A model generated the notes under the pieces. The model did no database searches. It saw only the letters and a list, made by a program, of their open reading frames with translations, and was not told where the DNA came from. From positions 3,472,001 through 3,536,000 of the forward strand of contig OZ245996.1 in the NCBI GenBank assembly GCA_965230205.1: a DNA stretch of 64,000 nucleotides, given 5' to 3'. Made by a program: the position numbers and the translations under genes. Shown piece after piece: positions 35,986-45,940 of the stretch (position 1 is the first letter of the stretch; each line of letters opens with the position of its first letter). The stretch comes from CANLBN01 sp965230205 (GTDB taxonomy: Bacteria > Pseudomonadota > Gammaproteobacteria > Pseudomonadales > Cellvibrionaceae).

Positions 35986-36804
35986 TTGACAAAAGATCTT
36001 CGTAATTTTATCGAATCGCCCATCGTTACTTATTCCATTATAAGCCTAATCCTTGTTAATGCGGCAATTCTTGGTTTAGAGACTTCAATGACTGTTATGG
36101 CAGCAATTGGAGAGTATCTTATTTTGATAGATAAGATAATCTTAGTCATATTTGTTATAGAGTTAGCAATCCGACTTTTTGTTTACCGTTGGCAGTTTTG
36201 GAAAGACCCTTGGAGTGTCTTTGATTTTATCGTTATTACGATCGCCTTGGTTCCTGCCGCTGGTCCTTTTGCCGTCTTGCGTGCCTTGCGAGTGTTGAGG
36301 GTGTTACGTTTATTAACCATGGTACCTTCAATGCGCCGTGTCGTTGGCGCTTTGCTGGCAGCAATACCCGGCCTCGGCTCTATAGCGTTGGTGTTGTTGA
36401 TTATCTACTATGTATTTGCTGTTATCGCCACTAATTTATTTGCGGAAACTCATCCTGAATGGTTTGGTACATTGGGTCGTTCACTCTATACCTTATTTCA
36501 AATTATGACACTTGAAAGTTGGTCGATGGGTATTTCTCGGCCCGTCATGGAAAAGTTCCCTTATGCATGGGCCTTTTTTATTCCTTTTATACTCGTTGCC
36601 ACATTCACGATGCTAAATTTATTTATTGCGATTATTGTCAATGCTATGCAAAATTATTCGGAGAGTGAACATAAAGCAACTAGAGTAACCCTACAAGAGT
36701 CTCAGTATCATTCAGAGGTGGAGATACATCAACACCTGGAAAAACTGCAAATAGAAATGGCTGATATAAAGCGTATGCTGACAGAAATAAATAATAAAAG
36801 CTAA
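35986..36804 (+). CDS. Bacterial voltage-gated sodium channel (NavMs-like)
   Basis: This 272-residue protein is a BacNav one-domain channel: voltage sensor S1-S4 with gating arginines Arg99, Arg102, Arg105 and Arg108 (VLRALRVLRVLRLL), then S5, the selectivity filter TLESWSM (Thr175-Met181) and S6 (FTMLNLFIAIIVNAM), and a C-terminal coiled coil. The filter is identical to those of NavAb and NavMs. No ATG start exists. TTG at 35986 gives MTKDLRNFIESPIV, which aligns in length with NavMs MSRKIRDLIESKRF, so it is preferred to TTG at 35965. Function in sodium entry, perhaps linked to motility, is inferred. Confidence 0.9.
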   Translation: MTKDLRNFIESPIVTYSIISLILVNAAILGLETSMTVMAAIGEYLILIDKIILVIFVIELAIRLFVYRWQFWKDPWSVFDFIVITIALVPAAGPFAVLRALRVLRVLRLLTMVPSMRRVVGALLAAIPGLGSIALVLLIIYYVFAVIATNLFAETHPEWFGTLGRSLYTLFQIMTLESWSMGISRPVMEKFPYAWAFFIPFILVATFTMLNLFIAIIVNAMQNYSESEHKATRVTLQESQYHSEVEIHQHLEKLQIEMADIKRMLTEINNKS

Positions 36805-37691
36805 TGCTCTTCATTCGAAGAGAATGCCCTTAAGACTTTTTGTTTTTCTTTCAGAAATTTAGACTTTTGTGTTTTTTTCCATGATATGGATGGTGTATTC
36901 TCAAGCATAGTATCTAGTTGATAGCCAGCATTGCGTGAAAGCTCTTTAATTAACGGTGCTTCAGGTAGATTAATCCAGTACTTTTTAGGCATTTCCGATT
37001 GCATCATCTTTAATTTAACCCGTGCAGGGTTGAAAATATGGCTGTAATAAGTGAGCCAAAGTGTTTCAATAGAATCCTCTATTTTAGGTCGTTGGTGTAC
37101 CCCTTCGGTAAATATTACTTCTTTTTGGTTCCAATGAGCACAGCCATCCGGCGTTAATGTCGACCATGACATATTCGTAAAGCGCTTGATAAAAAAGGGA
37201 ATGGTAATCGGTAGTATAAGGTGATCTGGCTCAAACCAGGAAACATAATATTCATCACTGGCTGTTAAAAATTCTGATAAATTAGTATCTTTCGTATCAA
37301 TGCGGCGAAAACGAACAAAAGCCTCCATTTTGTGTTTATCACGACCAACAGCTTTATACATTTTTTGCAATTGACTAACTTGAGGGTCGATTCCCATTTT
37401 GACTAAATCACGTTCTTCAAATAATGTGCGCCAAGCAAGACTATAAAGCAGAGACCAACGAGTAGGGCAACGATAACATGCTGCTTTTTCTGCGAGCGTA
37501 ATAAATGTTTTGGGTATTGAGAGTGTTTTATGGCGGATAGGTAATGGCATAAAGTCACCTTCATCACCTAAAGGCAGACAATTTTGTGCATTATATTCCC
37601 AGTTGACATTTTCTGGAGAAACGCCTCGCGTCAATAATTCGCGTGAAGTTTTTCGCCAATCAGAAAAGTTATTAACATAAACAATATACAT
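36801..37691 (-). CDS. DUF4130/TIGR03915-type protein (SAM-linked DNA metabolism)
   Basis: This 296-residue protein matches the family described as a probable DNA metabolism protein (TIGR03915/DUF4130) that accompanies TIGR03916 radical SAM proteins. Visible features are MYIVYVNNFSDWRKTSRELL at the start and a WFEPDHLILPITIPFFIKRF core. It ends 4 bp inside the channel gene's end on the other strand, and starts 15 bp after the radical-SAM gene, so they form one unit. The biochemical role is unknown. Confidence 0.82.
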   Translation of the reverse strand: MYIVYVNNFSDWRKTSRELLTRGVSPENVNWEYNAQNCLPLGDEGDFMPLPIRHKTLSIPKTFITLAEKAACYRCPTRWSLLYSLAWRTLFEERDLVKMGIDPQVSQLQKMYKAVGRDKHKMEAFVRFRRIDTKDTNLSEFLTASDEYYVSWFEPDHLILPITIPFFIKRFTNMSWSTLTPDGCAHWNQKEVIFTEGVHQRPKIEDSIETLWLTYYSHIFNPARVKLKMMQSEMPKKYWINLPEAPLIKELSRNAGYQLDTMLENTPSISWKKTQKSKFLKEKQKVLRAFSSNEEH

Positions 37692-37705
37692 ACTATATGC
37701 TTACT

Positions 37706-38989
37706 TTATCCGAATAAATTCATCTGTGGCGATTCACTTTTAATAAAATATTGCTTTAAAGTCGCACTTTCTAATAAGTGATTTGCCGGGTTATGATCAA
37801 ACGTTTGTACAAACGGCGATACCTTTTTTACTGAAAGTCCGCATTTACTGAGATCCCCATAACGCAAACGCCTGAATTTTCTTGACTGAATGATCTTATT
37901 AGCACTGATAGCACCGATACCAGGAACACGCATTAACATTTCTTTAGGTGCACTATTAATATTGACAGGAAATAAATCTCTGTGTTGCAAAGCCCAGGCT
38001 AATTTTGGATCAATATCCAAGTCGAGCATGCCATTTTCTGCCGCCTTTGAATCAGCAATTTCATCTACTGTAAAGCCATAAAAACGTAGCAACCAATCTG
38101 CTTGGTAAAGCCGATGCTCTCTCACTAATGGTGGTGTTTGGGCGGGTAGAGCAATGGAGGTATTTTGTATGGGACTATAAGCAGAATAATAGACACGCCG
38201 CATTTGGTAATTACCATATAGCTTATTGGCCATCGATAAAATAGTGGCATCGTTCGATTCATCAGCCCCAATAATCATTTGTGTACTTTGGCCAGCAGGC
38301 GAAAAAACATACCTGGCTGGCTTGGTTTTTTTCGTATTGTTAATCGAACGAATTTGTTTTTGTTGCTTACGGCTTTCTTTTGATTCATCAATATGGCCTT
38401 TAAGCTTTTGCATCGATGAGTGAATGGTTACGGGGTTCTTTTCGGGAGCCAAGCGGATAATGGATTGCTCGGTGGGCAACTCGATATTAATACTGAGCCT
38501 ATCGGCATAAAGTCCAGCTAATGCAATTAATTCAGAGCTAGCATCGGGAATAGTTTTTAGGTGTATGTAACCTCGAAAATCGTAATCCTGTCTCAATGAA
38601 CGAGCCACATTAACCAACTGCTCCATGGTGTAATCTGAAGACTGGATGATGCCAGAGCTTAGGAATAAACCTTCGACATAATTGCGCTTGTAGAAATCCA
38701 GAGTCAGTTTCACCACCTCATCACTCGTGAAGCGTGCCCGTTGTACATCACTGGATACACGGTTAATACAATAATGGCAGTCATAAATGCAAAAATTCGT
38801 TAGCAGGATCTTAAGCAACGATATACAACGCCCATCTGGTGCATAGCTATGACAAATTCCCATACCGCTGGAGGTTGAGCCAATCCCTTTGCCTTTTCGT
38901 GAGTCTTTATTCACAGAACCGCTACTGGCACAGGATGCATCATACTTAGCGGCATCAGCGAGAATCGATAATTTACGCTGTAGATGCAT
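37706..38989 (-). CDS. TIGR03916-type radical SAM protein with helix-hairpin-helix
   Basis: This 427-residue protein has the radical SAM cluster motif in TNFCIYDCHYCINR (Cx3Cx2C) and a C-terminal helix-hairpin-helix (LMRVPGIGAISANKIIQSRK) expected to bind DNA. It is the usual partner of the DUF4130 gene. The family is annotated as putative DNA modification or repair. A LexA box about 15-35 bp upstream puts the pair in the SOS regulon. Confidence 0.87.
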   Translation of the reverse strand: MHLQRKLSILADAAKYDASCASSGSVNKDSRKGKGIGSTSSGMGICHSYAPDGRCISLLKILLTNFCIYDCHYCINRVSSDVQRARFTSDEVVKLTLDFYKRNYVEGLFLSSGIIQSSDYTMEQLVNVARSLRQDYDFRGYIHLKTIPDASSELIALAGLYADRLSINIELPTEQSIIRLAPEKNPVTIHSSMQKLKGHIDESKESRKQQKQIRSINNTKKTKPARYVFSPAGQSTQMIIGADESNDATILSMANKLYGNYQMRRVYYSAYSPIQNTSIALPAQTPPLVREHRLYQADWLLRFYGFTVDEIADSKAAENGMLDLDIDPKLAWALQHRDLFPVNINSAPKEMLMRVPGIGAISANKIIQSRKFRRLRYGDLSKCGLSVKKVSPFVQTFDHNPANHLLESATLKQYFIKSESPQMNLFG

Positions 38990-39004
38990 TATTGCCTCCT
39001 CAAA

Positions 39005-39024
39005 TACTGTAATTATATACAGTA
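39005..39024. promoter_or_regulatory. LexA (SOS) box
   Basis: TACTGTAATTATATACAGTA is a perfect match to the gammaproteobacterial LexA consensus CTGT-N8-ACAG with the outer TA extension. It lies 15 bp before the radical SAM start, where it should block transcription. A further CTGTACAG palindrome lies at about 39032. Confidence 0.85.
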
Positions 39025-39120
39025 TTTGAGGACTGTACAGTGATATAAGAGGAAATTCAGCGTCTTTATTGCCTATTCATAGACTCATTGAGGGTTTGTT
39101 AACGTCTATGATGAGCAGAA

Positions 39121-39279
39121 TTAGGCTTCCTTATCTAACTCCCATACGCATTTCGATGCATGGCCTAGAACATGTGCTGGCGACTGTTTAGGAGTAGGCG
39201 TTGTTACTGTAGAGTTATTCTGTTGGTTTTTGAATTTTGGCTTAAATAATTGAGTGAGCAAATTCCACAACATGAGCAT
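39121..39279 (-). CDS. Possible small ORF of 52 residues
   Basis: From the ATG at 39279 it reads MLMLWNLLTQLFKPKF to ASKCVWELDKEA. A ribosome-like AGGTG precedes it. It has no recognised family. It lies between the photolyase and the radical SAM operon on the same strand. It could be a real small protein or a chance frame. Confidence 0.35.
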   Translation of the reverse strand: MLMLWNLLTQLFKPKFKNQQNNSTVTTPTPKQSPAHVLGHASKCVWELDKEA

Positions 39280-39386
39280 ATACACCTATTAGTTAGAATG
39301 TTAGGAATTGATACGACGCTGCAAGTGATTGGGATGATTTTATTTTAGTTATTTTTTGTTATTACTTTTTAGTAGGATTTTTTTAT

Positions 39387-40940
39387 TTACAATTCATTAA
39401 TATTCTCTAGACACCATTGAGCACGATTTAAAATGGCCTGTTGCTGTTCATCCGATTGCTTATCCCAGTTACGATATATCATGCCGATACGTGGATTTTT
39501 TTCTAATCGTTTTTTGTGTTTAACCATAAATTGCCAATATAAGCTATTAAAAGGGCAGGCCTGTTGGCTAGTTTTTTCCTTAATCTTATAGTCACAATTT
39601 TGACAATAATCACTCATCTTATGAATATAATTACCACCAGCTGCGTAAGGTTTGGTGGCCACAATACCGTCATCTGCGAATTGACTCATACCGCGTGTGT
39701 TAGGTAACTCAACCCACTCAATCGCATCGATATAAATACCTAAGTACCAATCATCCACTGCTTTAGGATCAATACCTGTCAGTAAACAAAAATTACCCGT
39801 TATCATTAAACGTTGAATATGGTGCGCATAACTAACATCAAGCGATTGCTGAATTGCAGATTGCATACAACGCATATGAGTTTTACCAGACCAAAAATAG
39901 TCGGGTAGAGCGCGTGTAGCGTTAAGAGAGTTTTTATCGCGATAATTCGGCATATTAGCCCAGTAGATCCCACGAATATATTCACGCCAGCCGAGAATCT
40001 GGCGTACAAAACCTTCTATTTGTGCCAATGAAATGCTCTGCTTATGAGCTTCATAATACGCCACCACTTTTTGTAGTAGCTGCAAAGGGTGGAGCATTTT
40101 TGTATTCAGGGCAAAGGATAGACGTGAATGATAAAGACTCCATTGGTGATCATTCTGGCAAGTCATTGCATCTTGAAAAGTACCAAAATTGGGTAGACAG
40201 TACTGACAAAAAAAATCGAGCAGCTTAAGTGCTTCGGTACGGGTAACCGGCCAGATTAGTGTGTCAGCTTCTTTTCCAAAATAAGGAATATTATGACGTT
40301 TCAAGCGTTCAATAATATTTGTTACCGAGTGACCGAAGGTAAGAGGTTCAGGGATATTTAAAAGATCATCTTTTTTAAGTTTACTACGATTCTCTGCATC
40401 GTAATTCCATTGACCGCCAATAGGCTTGCCATCATCGTCCATTAAAATATTAAATCTCTGGCGCATCTTGCGATAAAAAAATTCCATTTTACGGTGCTTA
40501 TTGGCGGTAAAGTACTGCGTGATTTCACTAAATGGTAGTAAGAAATGTTCTGTATCGTATTCATTTACCTGAATACGATCAGGTAAATCAATCTGACTTA
40601 ATTGCTGGCGTAAACGATATTCGTCGGGGCGTTGATATTCAAATATTGCTATGTCGTATTTGCTGCAAACTGAATGAATTAATGCCGATAAACTTTCATA
40701 GCTTTGTGTATCATCCAAAGTTAAATGCTTGACATCATGACCAGCTTTTTTTAACGCTATAGAAAAAGCTTCCATTGCAGCAAAAAAAGCACAAATTTTC
40801 TGACAATGATGCTTTGTGTAAGTCGCTTCCTGATGAAGCTCAGCAATGAGGTATAAAGTGTCGCTGCGTTTTTTCTTTAGCCAGGAATGGTTAGCATTGA
40901 GCTGATCGCCAAGAATAAGGCGTAGTTTTTTATAGGACAT
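39387..40940 (-). CDS. FeS-BCP-type photolyase/cryptochrome
   Basis: This 517-residue protein belongs to the deoxyribodipyrimidine photolyase-related group (PhrB-like 6-4 photolyases). It starts MSYKKLRLILGDQLNANHSW and has the FAD region RQILGWREYIRGIYWANMP. Four cysteines that can bind a 4Fe-4S cluster are present, including YCQNCDYKIKE and ACPFNSLYW. The family repairs (6-4) photoproducts by light. It lies beside the SOS-regulated pair, giving a local DNA damage theme. Confidence 0.92.
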   Translation of the reverse strand: MSYKKLRLILGDQLNANHSWLKKKRSDTLYLIAELHQEATYTKHHCQKICAFFAAMEAFSIALKKAGHDVKHLTLDDTQSYESLSALIHSVCSKYDIAIFEYQRPDEYRLRQQLSQIDLPDRIQVNEYDTEHFLLPFSEITQYFTANKHRKMEFFYRKMRQRFNILMDDDGKPIGGQWNYDAENRSKLKKDDLLNIPEPLTFGHSVTNIIERLKRHNIPYFGKEADTLIWPVTRTEALKLLDFFCQYCLPNFGTFQDAMTCQNDHQWSLYHSRLSFALNTKMLHPLQLLQKVVAYYEAHKQSISLAQIEGFVRQILGWREYIRGIYWANMPNYRDKNSLNATRALPDYFWSGKTHMRCMQSAIQQSLDVSYAHHIQRLMITGNFCLLTGIDPKAVDDWYLGIYIDAIEWVELPNTRGMSQFADDGIVATKPYAAGGNYIHKMSDYCQNCDYKIKEKTSQQACPFNSLYWQFMVKHKKRLEKNPRIGMIYRNWDKQSDEQQQAILNRAQWCLENINEL

Positions 40941-41632
40941 AGTTAAGAATAGACAACCTCGATATAAACCATAGGATCTGATACGTTTATTGGCTTGGCT
41001 TTGGATGTAAAGATAAGAGATTTACCTGTGTCTATTAATATTTACAGGCCTTATATTAAATACAGCAGAAAGACATTAAAAATCTCTATTTATCATAAAG
41101 TTAAATCGTATAGTTAATGTAAATATGAAGCTACTTAGGGAATTTCTAGATTCTCATTTGGGGTTATTTCAATTCTATATCGGTTAACATATAACTTCGC
41201 ATAATATATATTATGTTAAACTGATAATATTCATTAATACACATATCGTACTAACCTACACTGGACGTCCTTCTAAATTCCACTATATTATCAACCTAAA
41301 TTGAGCAATTTCCATACAAATTAGTAAAGTTTGTGTCCATAGGCTGATGTTGGGCTTTTACGGCTGATATTGGATATTTACCCCATTTAGTACAATATAC
41401 TTTAACCTATTGATTTATGTGAATTTAATTCTATTTTTAGGTAACTATTATATTTGGAGAAACTCATCAAAGTACTGATTTTATTGAATATCTATAAACT
41501 AACTTTTCGCTATAGGGCTTAATTTGTTTTAATATGATTAAAAACTATGGCTTATTGATTTTATTGGAGAATAGTTTTTATTTCTCTGGTTATAGCTGTT
41601 AATTAAAATTTATATTATAGATGGAAGAGTTT
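40941..41632. other. 690-bp AT-rich gap
   Basis: No open frame, tRNA or repeat recognised. It contains the photolyase promoter region and ends at the terminator of the second catabolic cluster. Confidence 0.6.
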
Positions 41633-41638
41633 AAAAAG

Positions 41639-41683
41639 GTTGCCTGCCATAATTTTTTGAGGCTTATGACAGTGTCAGGCAAC
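41639..41683 (-). terminator. Terminator at the end of the second catabolic cluster
   Basis: On the minus strand GTTGCCTG (41683-41676) pairs with CAGGCAAC (41646-41639), followed by CTTTTT, 15 bp beyond the stop of the last gene. The loop is long (29 nt), but the G+C stem and T-run fit an intrinsic terminator. Confidence 0.65.
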
Positions 41684-41697
41684 AAATGACTTAAAAA

Positions 41698-42693
41698 TTA
41701 TTTAAGCAAGCCAATTTCTTTGAAATATTTTTTAGCGCCTGAATGATAGGGAGCTGTTCTACCATTATAAACTGCATGTACAGGAAGCAAGCCCACATAC
41801 ATCGGTGATTGACTTTGAAAACCTTGAAAATCGTCAAATACAGATTTAACTAAGTAGTAAATAATTTCTTCATCTGTGTCAGCACTTGCAACAATAGTCG
41901 CTGGCAGCCCCCATGTCTTGATTTCTTTTTCTTGACCTCGATATGTCTTCGCAGGAATAATCGACACTCCATAATATGGAATATTTTTAATCATATTGAT
42001 TATTTCAGGGTCCATCCAATTAACTACCGACACATCACAAGTATTAGACGCATCAGTGATTGCCGCAGCTCCAATAGCAGTAGTGTAGAAATATGCATCT
42101 ATTTTACCGCTACATAATGCAGCAGCTTGCTCACTTGAGCTTAGTTTTGATACCTGGCCAAAATATTTTTCAGGTGTGCTATTATATTGATTCAATGCAA
42201 ACCTCACAGTAGCTTCAGCCCCCGACCCTTCTTTACCGATATTGACAGCCTTTCCCTTTAAATCCTTAAAATTCCTTGCATTTAACTCTTTTTTGGAAAC
42301 CATATGAGCTGTGTCTAAATGTAAAGAAAATAGAAAGCGTAACTTTTCGTTCTTTCCATCTTTTTCAAATTTCCCAGTACCATTTACGGAATGATACTGC
42401 CAATCAGCTTGCGCCATGCCAACGCTCATCTTTCCTTCTTGTATTGAACGTAAATTATCAACCGATCCACCAGTGCTTTCTACGCTACAATGAATATTAT
42501 GCCCGTAATTTTTACGGTTTTTATTAACTGATCCACAGATAAATTCACCCGTCGGATAGTACCCACCACCAATTCCAGCAGTACCAATGCTTATGTGTTT
42601 TTCTTCTGCAGCATAAACCGCGCTCGAAAATAATACTGCTATACATAAAATTAAATATGTAAAAAACATTGTTTCTTTTTTCATTGTCAACAT
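41698..42693 (-). CDS. TAXI-family TRAP solute-binding protein
   Basis: This 331-residue protein has a signal peptide (about residues 1-29, ending VYAAEEK) and the TAXI binding-protein start ISIGTAGIGGGYYPTGEFIC. Other family marks are STGGSVDNLRSIQEGKMSVG and SEQAAALCSGKIDAYFY. It is the last gene of the minus-strand cluster. It resembles the TAXI protein at 54137-55093 over its whole length, so the two are paralogs that may share the one permease. Confidence 0.88.
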   Translation of the reverse strand: MLTMKKETMFFTYLILCIAVLFSSAVYAAEEKHISIGTAGIGGGYYPTGEFICGSVNKNRKNYGHNIHCSVESTGGSVDNLRSIQEGKMSVGMAQADWQYHSVNGTGKFEKDGKNEKLRFLFSLHLDTAHMVSKKELNARNFKDLKGKAVNIGKEGSGAEATVRFALNQYNSTPEKYFGQVSKLSSSEQAAALCSGKIDAYFYTTAIGAAAITDASNTCDVSVVNWMDPEIINMIKNIPYYGVSIIPAKTYRGQEKEIKTWGLPATIVASADTDEEIIYYLVKSVFDDFQGFQSQSPMYVGLLPVHAVYNGRTAPYHSGAKKYFKEIGLLK

Positions 42694-42751
42694 TTCCTAT
42701 TAATATAAATAGAGTGTTATTTTTAAATCTGCATAAGCTATAGAGTCATAC

Positions 42752-45121
42752 TTAGTTTATGAGAGGCTTATTGTTTTTAAGCATATAATTAATTCGTGAC
42801 TGGCTTGAATCTGTTTCTAATAAATCCATAAATGTATTTAATTCTAAGTCTAAAAACCACCTATCATTCTTCAATGTCCCTTCGGGTAGTGAACCACCAC
42901 AGAGTACTTCTGCTAACTTACTGAGAATTAAATAGCCATGATCTGTAAGCTCTCCCCTATCATATTGCACAGACAGTAATCCAATGAGTTCATTGAGTAA
43001 CGGTTGTCCAGGGATAGCAATCTCTTGGCCTTGGATAGGCGGCTTATAACCAGACTCAAAAAGTGATAGAGCTTCTAATTTAGCAAAAGATAATATTTCA
43101 TCAGAATGATGTATGACGTCATCTGTATCACATAAATAATGCATTGCTTGAGCTTCGTGAGCACTTGAGCTAATACTTGCTTTGGATACATGGTCAAAGT
43201 AAAATTTTATTGATTCAGAAGTATCATGCCCATCCGTTTCTTGTTTACTACGAAGTACAATCTCTTTACAGCCTCCTGCTGCCGGGATCAGTCCCACATT
43301 AACTTCCACAAGCCCAATTTTACTTTCTAAATGTGCAACCACCTTGTCACAATGTAATAATATTTCACACCCACCACCTAAGGCATAACCAGTACAAGCA
43401 GCAACAATGGGTAATGGACTATGTTTAATTTTCATTGTTGTTTCTTGAAATAAGCGAATAAACTGACGAACATCATCAAGCCGCCCGTCTTGAGTTTGAC
43501 TCAATACTTGTTGTAAATTTACTCCAGCACAAAAAGGAGCTTGTTCTTGCCAGATTACAAGTCCCTTACAGCGATCAGCAGCTATAGTAAGTGACTCTTG
43601 TAAACCTTCTAGTGCAGCTTGAGTTGCAATATGCATTTTGGTATTGAAACTGATAATTCCAATATCATCACCCGTATGCCATAGTTGCATATCAGCATTT
43701 TCAAATAATGTGTATGTTGTACGCCTTTTTTCACCAATGACTTGTTGAGGAAATGTCTGCCGATTATAAACAGGGTTATTTGACCTACCAAGCATCATAC
43801 TTTGACTAGCTGACCAAGACCCCATAGGCGTATGTATTTGATCAATCATATTGACCCATTCAGGTAATGGGGCGGAGCTTAAGGTATCCCCTGCTTTTAT
43901 ACGTTGCTCTATTGAATCAATGACAGTATTCCAACCAATAGTTTGCCAAGTTTCAAAAGGTCCTTCCGACCATCCGAACCCCCAACGCATAGTTAAATCG
44001 ATATCTCGTGCACAGTGGGCTATATCAATTAGCATGACTGAACAATAATGAAATAAATCCAATAGTATTGATAAGATAAATTCTGCCTGTGGGTGATCAA
44101 TACTTTGTAAAGCAGTAAATTTTTTATGCCAATTTTTTTCCTTCAATGCATCATTAACTTGCTGATCTATAACTACTGCACTCTGGGTATACTCCTTAGT
44201 ATTACTATCAAATACACAAATACTTTTTCCTATTTTTTTAAATACACCTGCCCTTGTTTTCTGACCTAGTTGCCCAACCTCAATCAGCTGTAGCATCCAC
44301 ATAGGTAATTTATAGTATTTAGACCAAGGGTCATCTAATTCAGTTGCAAAGTGGGTTGTTATGTGATTCAACGTATCTAAACCAATCACATCTGCTGTGC
44401 GATAGCTACCACTTTTCGGGCGGCCAATCATTGGGCCAGTTAATTTATCGACTACATCAGGAGATAAACCTAAACGCTGTGCATGATGGAATATGGAGAG
44501 TAAAGAAAAAATACCAACACGGTTACCAATAAAGCCTGGTGTATCTTTAGCGTGTATAATATTTTTACCGAGAGACGTTGTTAACCAACTTTCTAATAGG
44601 TTAATGACTGATTTGTCAGTATTTTTATGCGGGATAAGCTCAACTAATGTCATGTAACGAGGCGGATTAAAAAAATGTACACCACAAAATCTCTTTGTTA
44701 ATGTGCTTGGTAACACACAGCTTAGCGACTCAATACTAATGCCTGATGTATTACTGGCTAAAATAACACTTTCCTTCAAAAAAGGTATGATTTTTTCATA
44801 TAACTCATGTTTCCAATCAAGCCTTTCGCTAATAGCCTCAATGACTAAATCACAAGATTCAAGCAAAGATAAATCACTTTGATAATTAGCAGGCTGAATA
44901 CAATTAGACTTCGCAGCCAGACTTAGCGGTGAAGGTTTTAATAAAGATAAATTGCTAATTGCGTTATTTGCAATGCTATTTATATCCCCTTTTATTGTAG
45001 GCAAATCAAAAAGTATTACCTTAAATCCTGCATTAGCACAGTGAGCAGCAATTTGAGCTCCCATAACACCTGCACCTAGTACGGCTACTGCCTGAATGTC
45101 ATGTGAGACATAGTCATTCAT
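42752..45121 (-). CDS. FadN-like 3-hydroxyacyl-CoA dehydrogenase/enoyl-CoA hydratase
   Basis: This 789-residue protein starts with the NAD-binding stretch VAVLGAGVMGAQIAAHCANA, has 3-hydroxyacyl-CoA dehydrogenase domains up to about residue 470, and then a crotonase domain with both catalytic glutamates (YALGGGCEILLHCD and GLVEVNVG). Length and domain order match FadN of Bacillus. It performs the hydration and dehydrogenation steps of beta-oxidation. Its start overlaps the upstream binding-protein gene by 8 bp. Confidence 0.88.
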   Translation of the reverse strand: MNDYVSHDIQAVAVLGAGVMGAQIAAHCANAGFKVILFDLPTIKGDINSIANNAISNLSLLKPSPLSLAAKSNCIQPANYQSDLSLLESCDLVIEAISERLDWKHELYEKIIPFLKESVILASNTSGISIESLSCVLPSTLTKRFCGVHFFNPPRYMTLVELIPHKNTDKSVINLLESWLTTSLGKNIIHAKDTPGFIGNRVGIFSLLSIFHHAQRLGLSPDVVDKLTGPMIGRPKSGSYRTADVIGLDTLNHITTHFATELDDPWSKYYKLPMWMLQLIEVGQLGQKTRAGVFKKIGKSICVFDSNTKEYTQSAVVIDQQVNDALKEKNWHKKFTALQSIDHPQAEFILSILLDLFHYCSVMLIDIAHCARDIDLTMRWGFGWSEGPFETWQTIGWNTVIDSIEQRIKAGDTLSSAPLPEWVNMIDQIHTPMGSWSASQSMMLGRSNNPVYNRQTFPQQVIGEKRRTTYTLFENADMQLWHTGDDIGIISFNTKMHIATQAALEGLQESLTIAADRCKGLVIWQEQAPFCAGVNLQQVLSQTQDGRLDDVRQFIRLFQETTMKIKHSPLPIVAACTGYALGGGCEILLHCDKVVAHLESKIGLVEVNVGLIPAAGGCKEIVLRSKQETDGHDTSESIKFYFDHVSKASISSSAHEAQAMHYLCDTDDVIHHSDEILSFAKLEALSLFESGYKPPIQGQEIAIPGQPLLNELIGLLSVQYDRGELTDHGYLILSKLAEVLCGGSLPEGTLKNDRWFLDLELNTFMDLLETDSSQSRINYMLKNNKPLIN

Positions 45122-45887
45122 ACGTGTTATTCTCCTTTAAGCTTTCAATAAAGTTGGTATATATATTCCTTAACTCGCCTTCATTTTTCATTTCTTCAAT
45201 TGCCTTATTAATTTGATTAATGAGTGCTTTCTTTTTGGCGCTTTTCCCGAAAGCTATATAGACATTGTTGGAGGTTACTGGAACAGGTAAATTTTCTACT
45301 TGATCTTCAATATTCATTTGGGCGAATATTAATGACGCAGTTAGCTCATCCATTAAAATTCCATCTACTCTGCCCCTGAGTAATTTTAAGATGTTATTCT
45401 TAGTTCTAGGGGCAATATCAGTTCTAAATAATTTACTTTTTATTGCAGCATCTACTTTTGAGCCATAACTCCACCCAGAAACAACTCCAATATTTTTATA
45501 CTTCAAATCCTTTAAATCATTAAAAATAAAAGAGTTATTTTTTTTAACGTATACATAGAGGCTCTTCGTATAAACAGGGTCTGAGAAATCGTAAATTTTT
45601 TCCCTGGCTGGGTTTTTAAAAATTCCTCCTACTGCAAAACTACCCTCTTTACCTAAAGCTAATGCTCTTTTCCAAGGGAAGCCTTGAATGTTAAGAGGCC
45701 TATATATCTTTGAAAAAATTCCTTCAATCTGCCTCACGTATAATCCTTGTGCTTGGCCATTATCATTAATGAACATAAAGGGGGAAAAAGCATCATCAAT
45801 AGCAACACTTTCTGAATATGCTGCAGACGATAAAAAAAAAGTAGAAATAAACAAAAGAAATAACAATAAATACGTATGCTTAAACAT
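45114..45887 (-). CDS. Family 3 periplasmic solute-binding protein
   Basis: This 257-residue protein has a signal peptide (residues 1-25, ending SSAAYS) and the family 3 solute-binding fold: SVAIDDAFSPFMFINDNGQA, KNNILKLLRGRVDGILMDEL and YIAFGKSAKKKALINQINKA. No cognate permease gene is present. It overlaps the next gene by 8 bp, so it is translated with the beta-oxidation genes. It may serve as a ligand sensor or feed a permease elsewhere. Confidence 0.85.
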   Translation of the reverse strand: MFKHTYLLLFLLFISTFFLSSAAYSESVAIDDAFSPFMFINDNGQAQGLYVRQIEGIFSKIYRPLNIQGFPWKRALALGKEGSFAVGGIFKNPAREKIYDFSDPVYTKSLYVYVKKNNSFIFNDLKDLKYKNIGVVSGWSYGSKVDAAIKSKLFRTDIAPRTKNNILKLLRGRVDGILMDELTASLIFAQMNIEDQVENLPVPVTSNNVYIAFGKSAKKKALINQINKAIEEMKNEGELRNIYTNFIESLKENNTYE

Positions 45888-45940
45888 ATCTTCACCTTTA
45901 AAGCTATTAGTAAGAATTAAAATATTACTATTTTAGTAAG

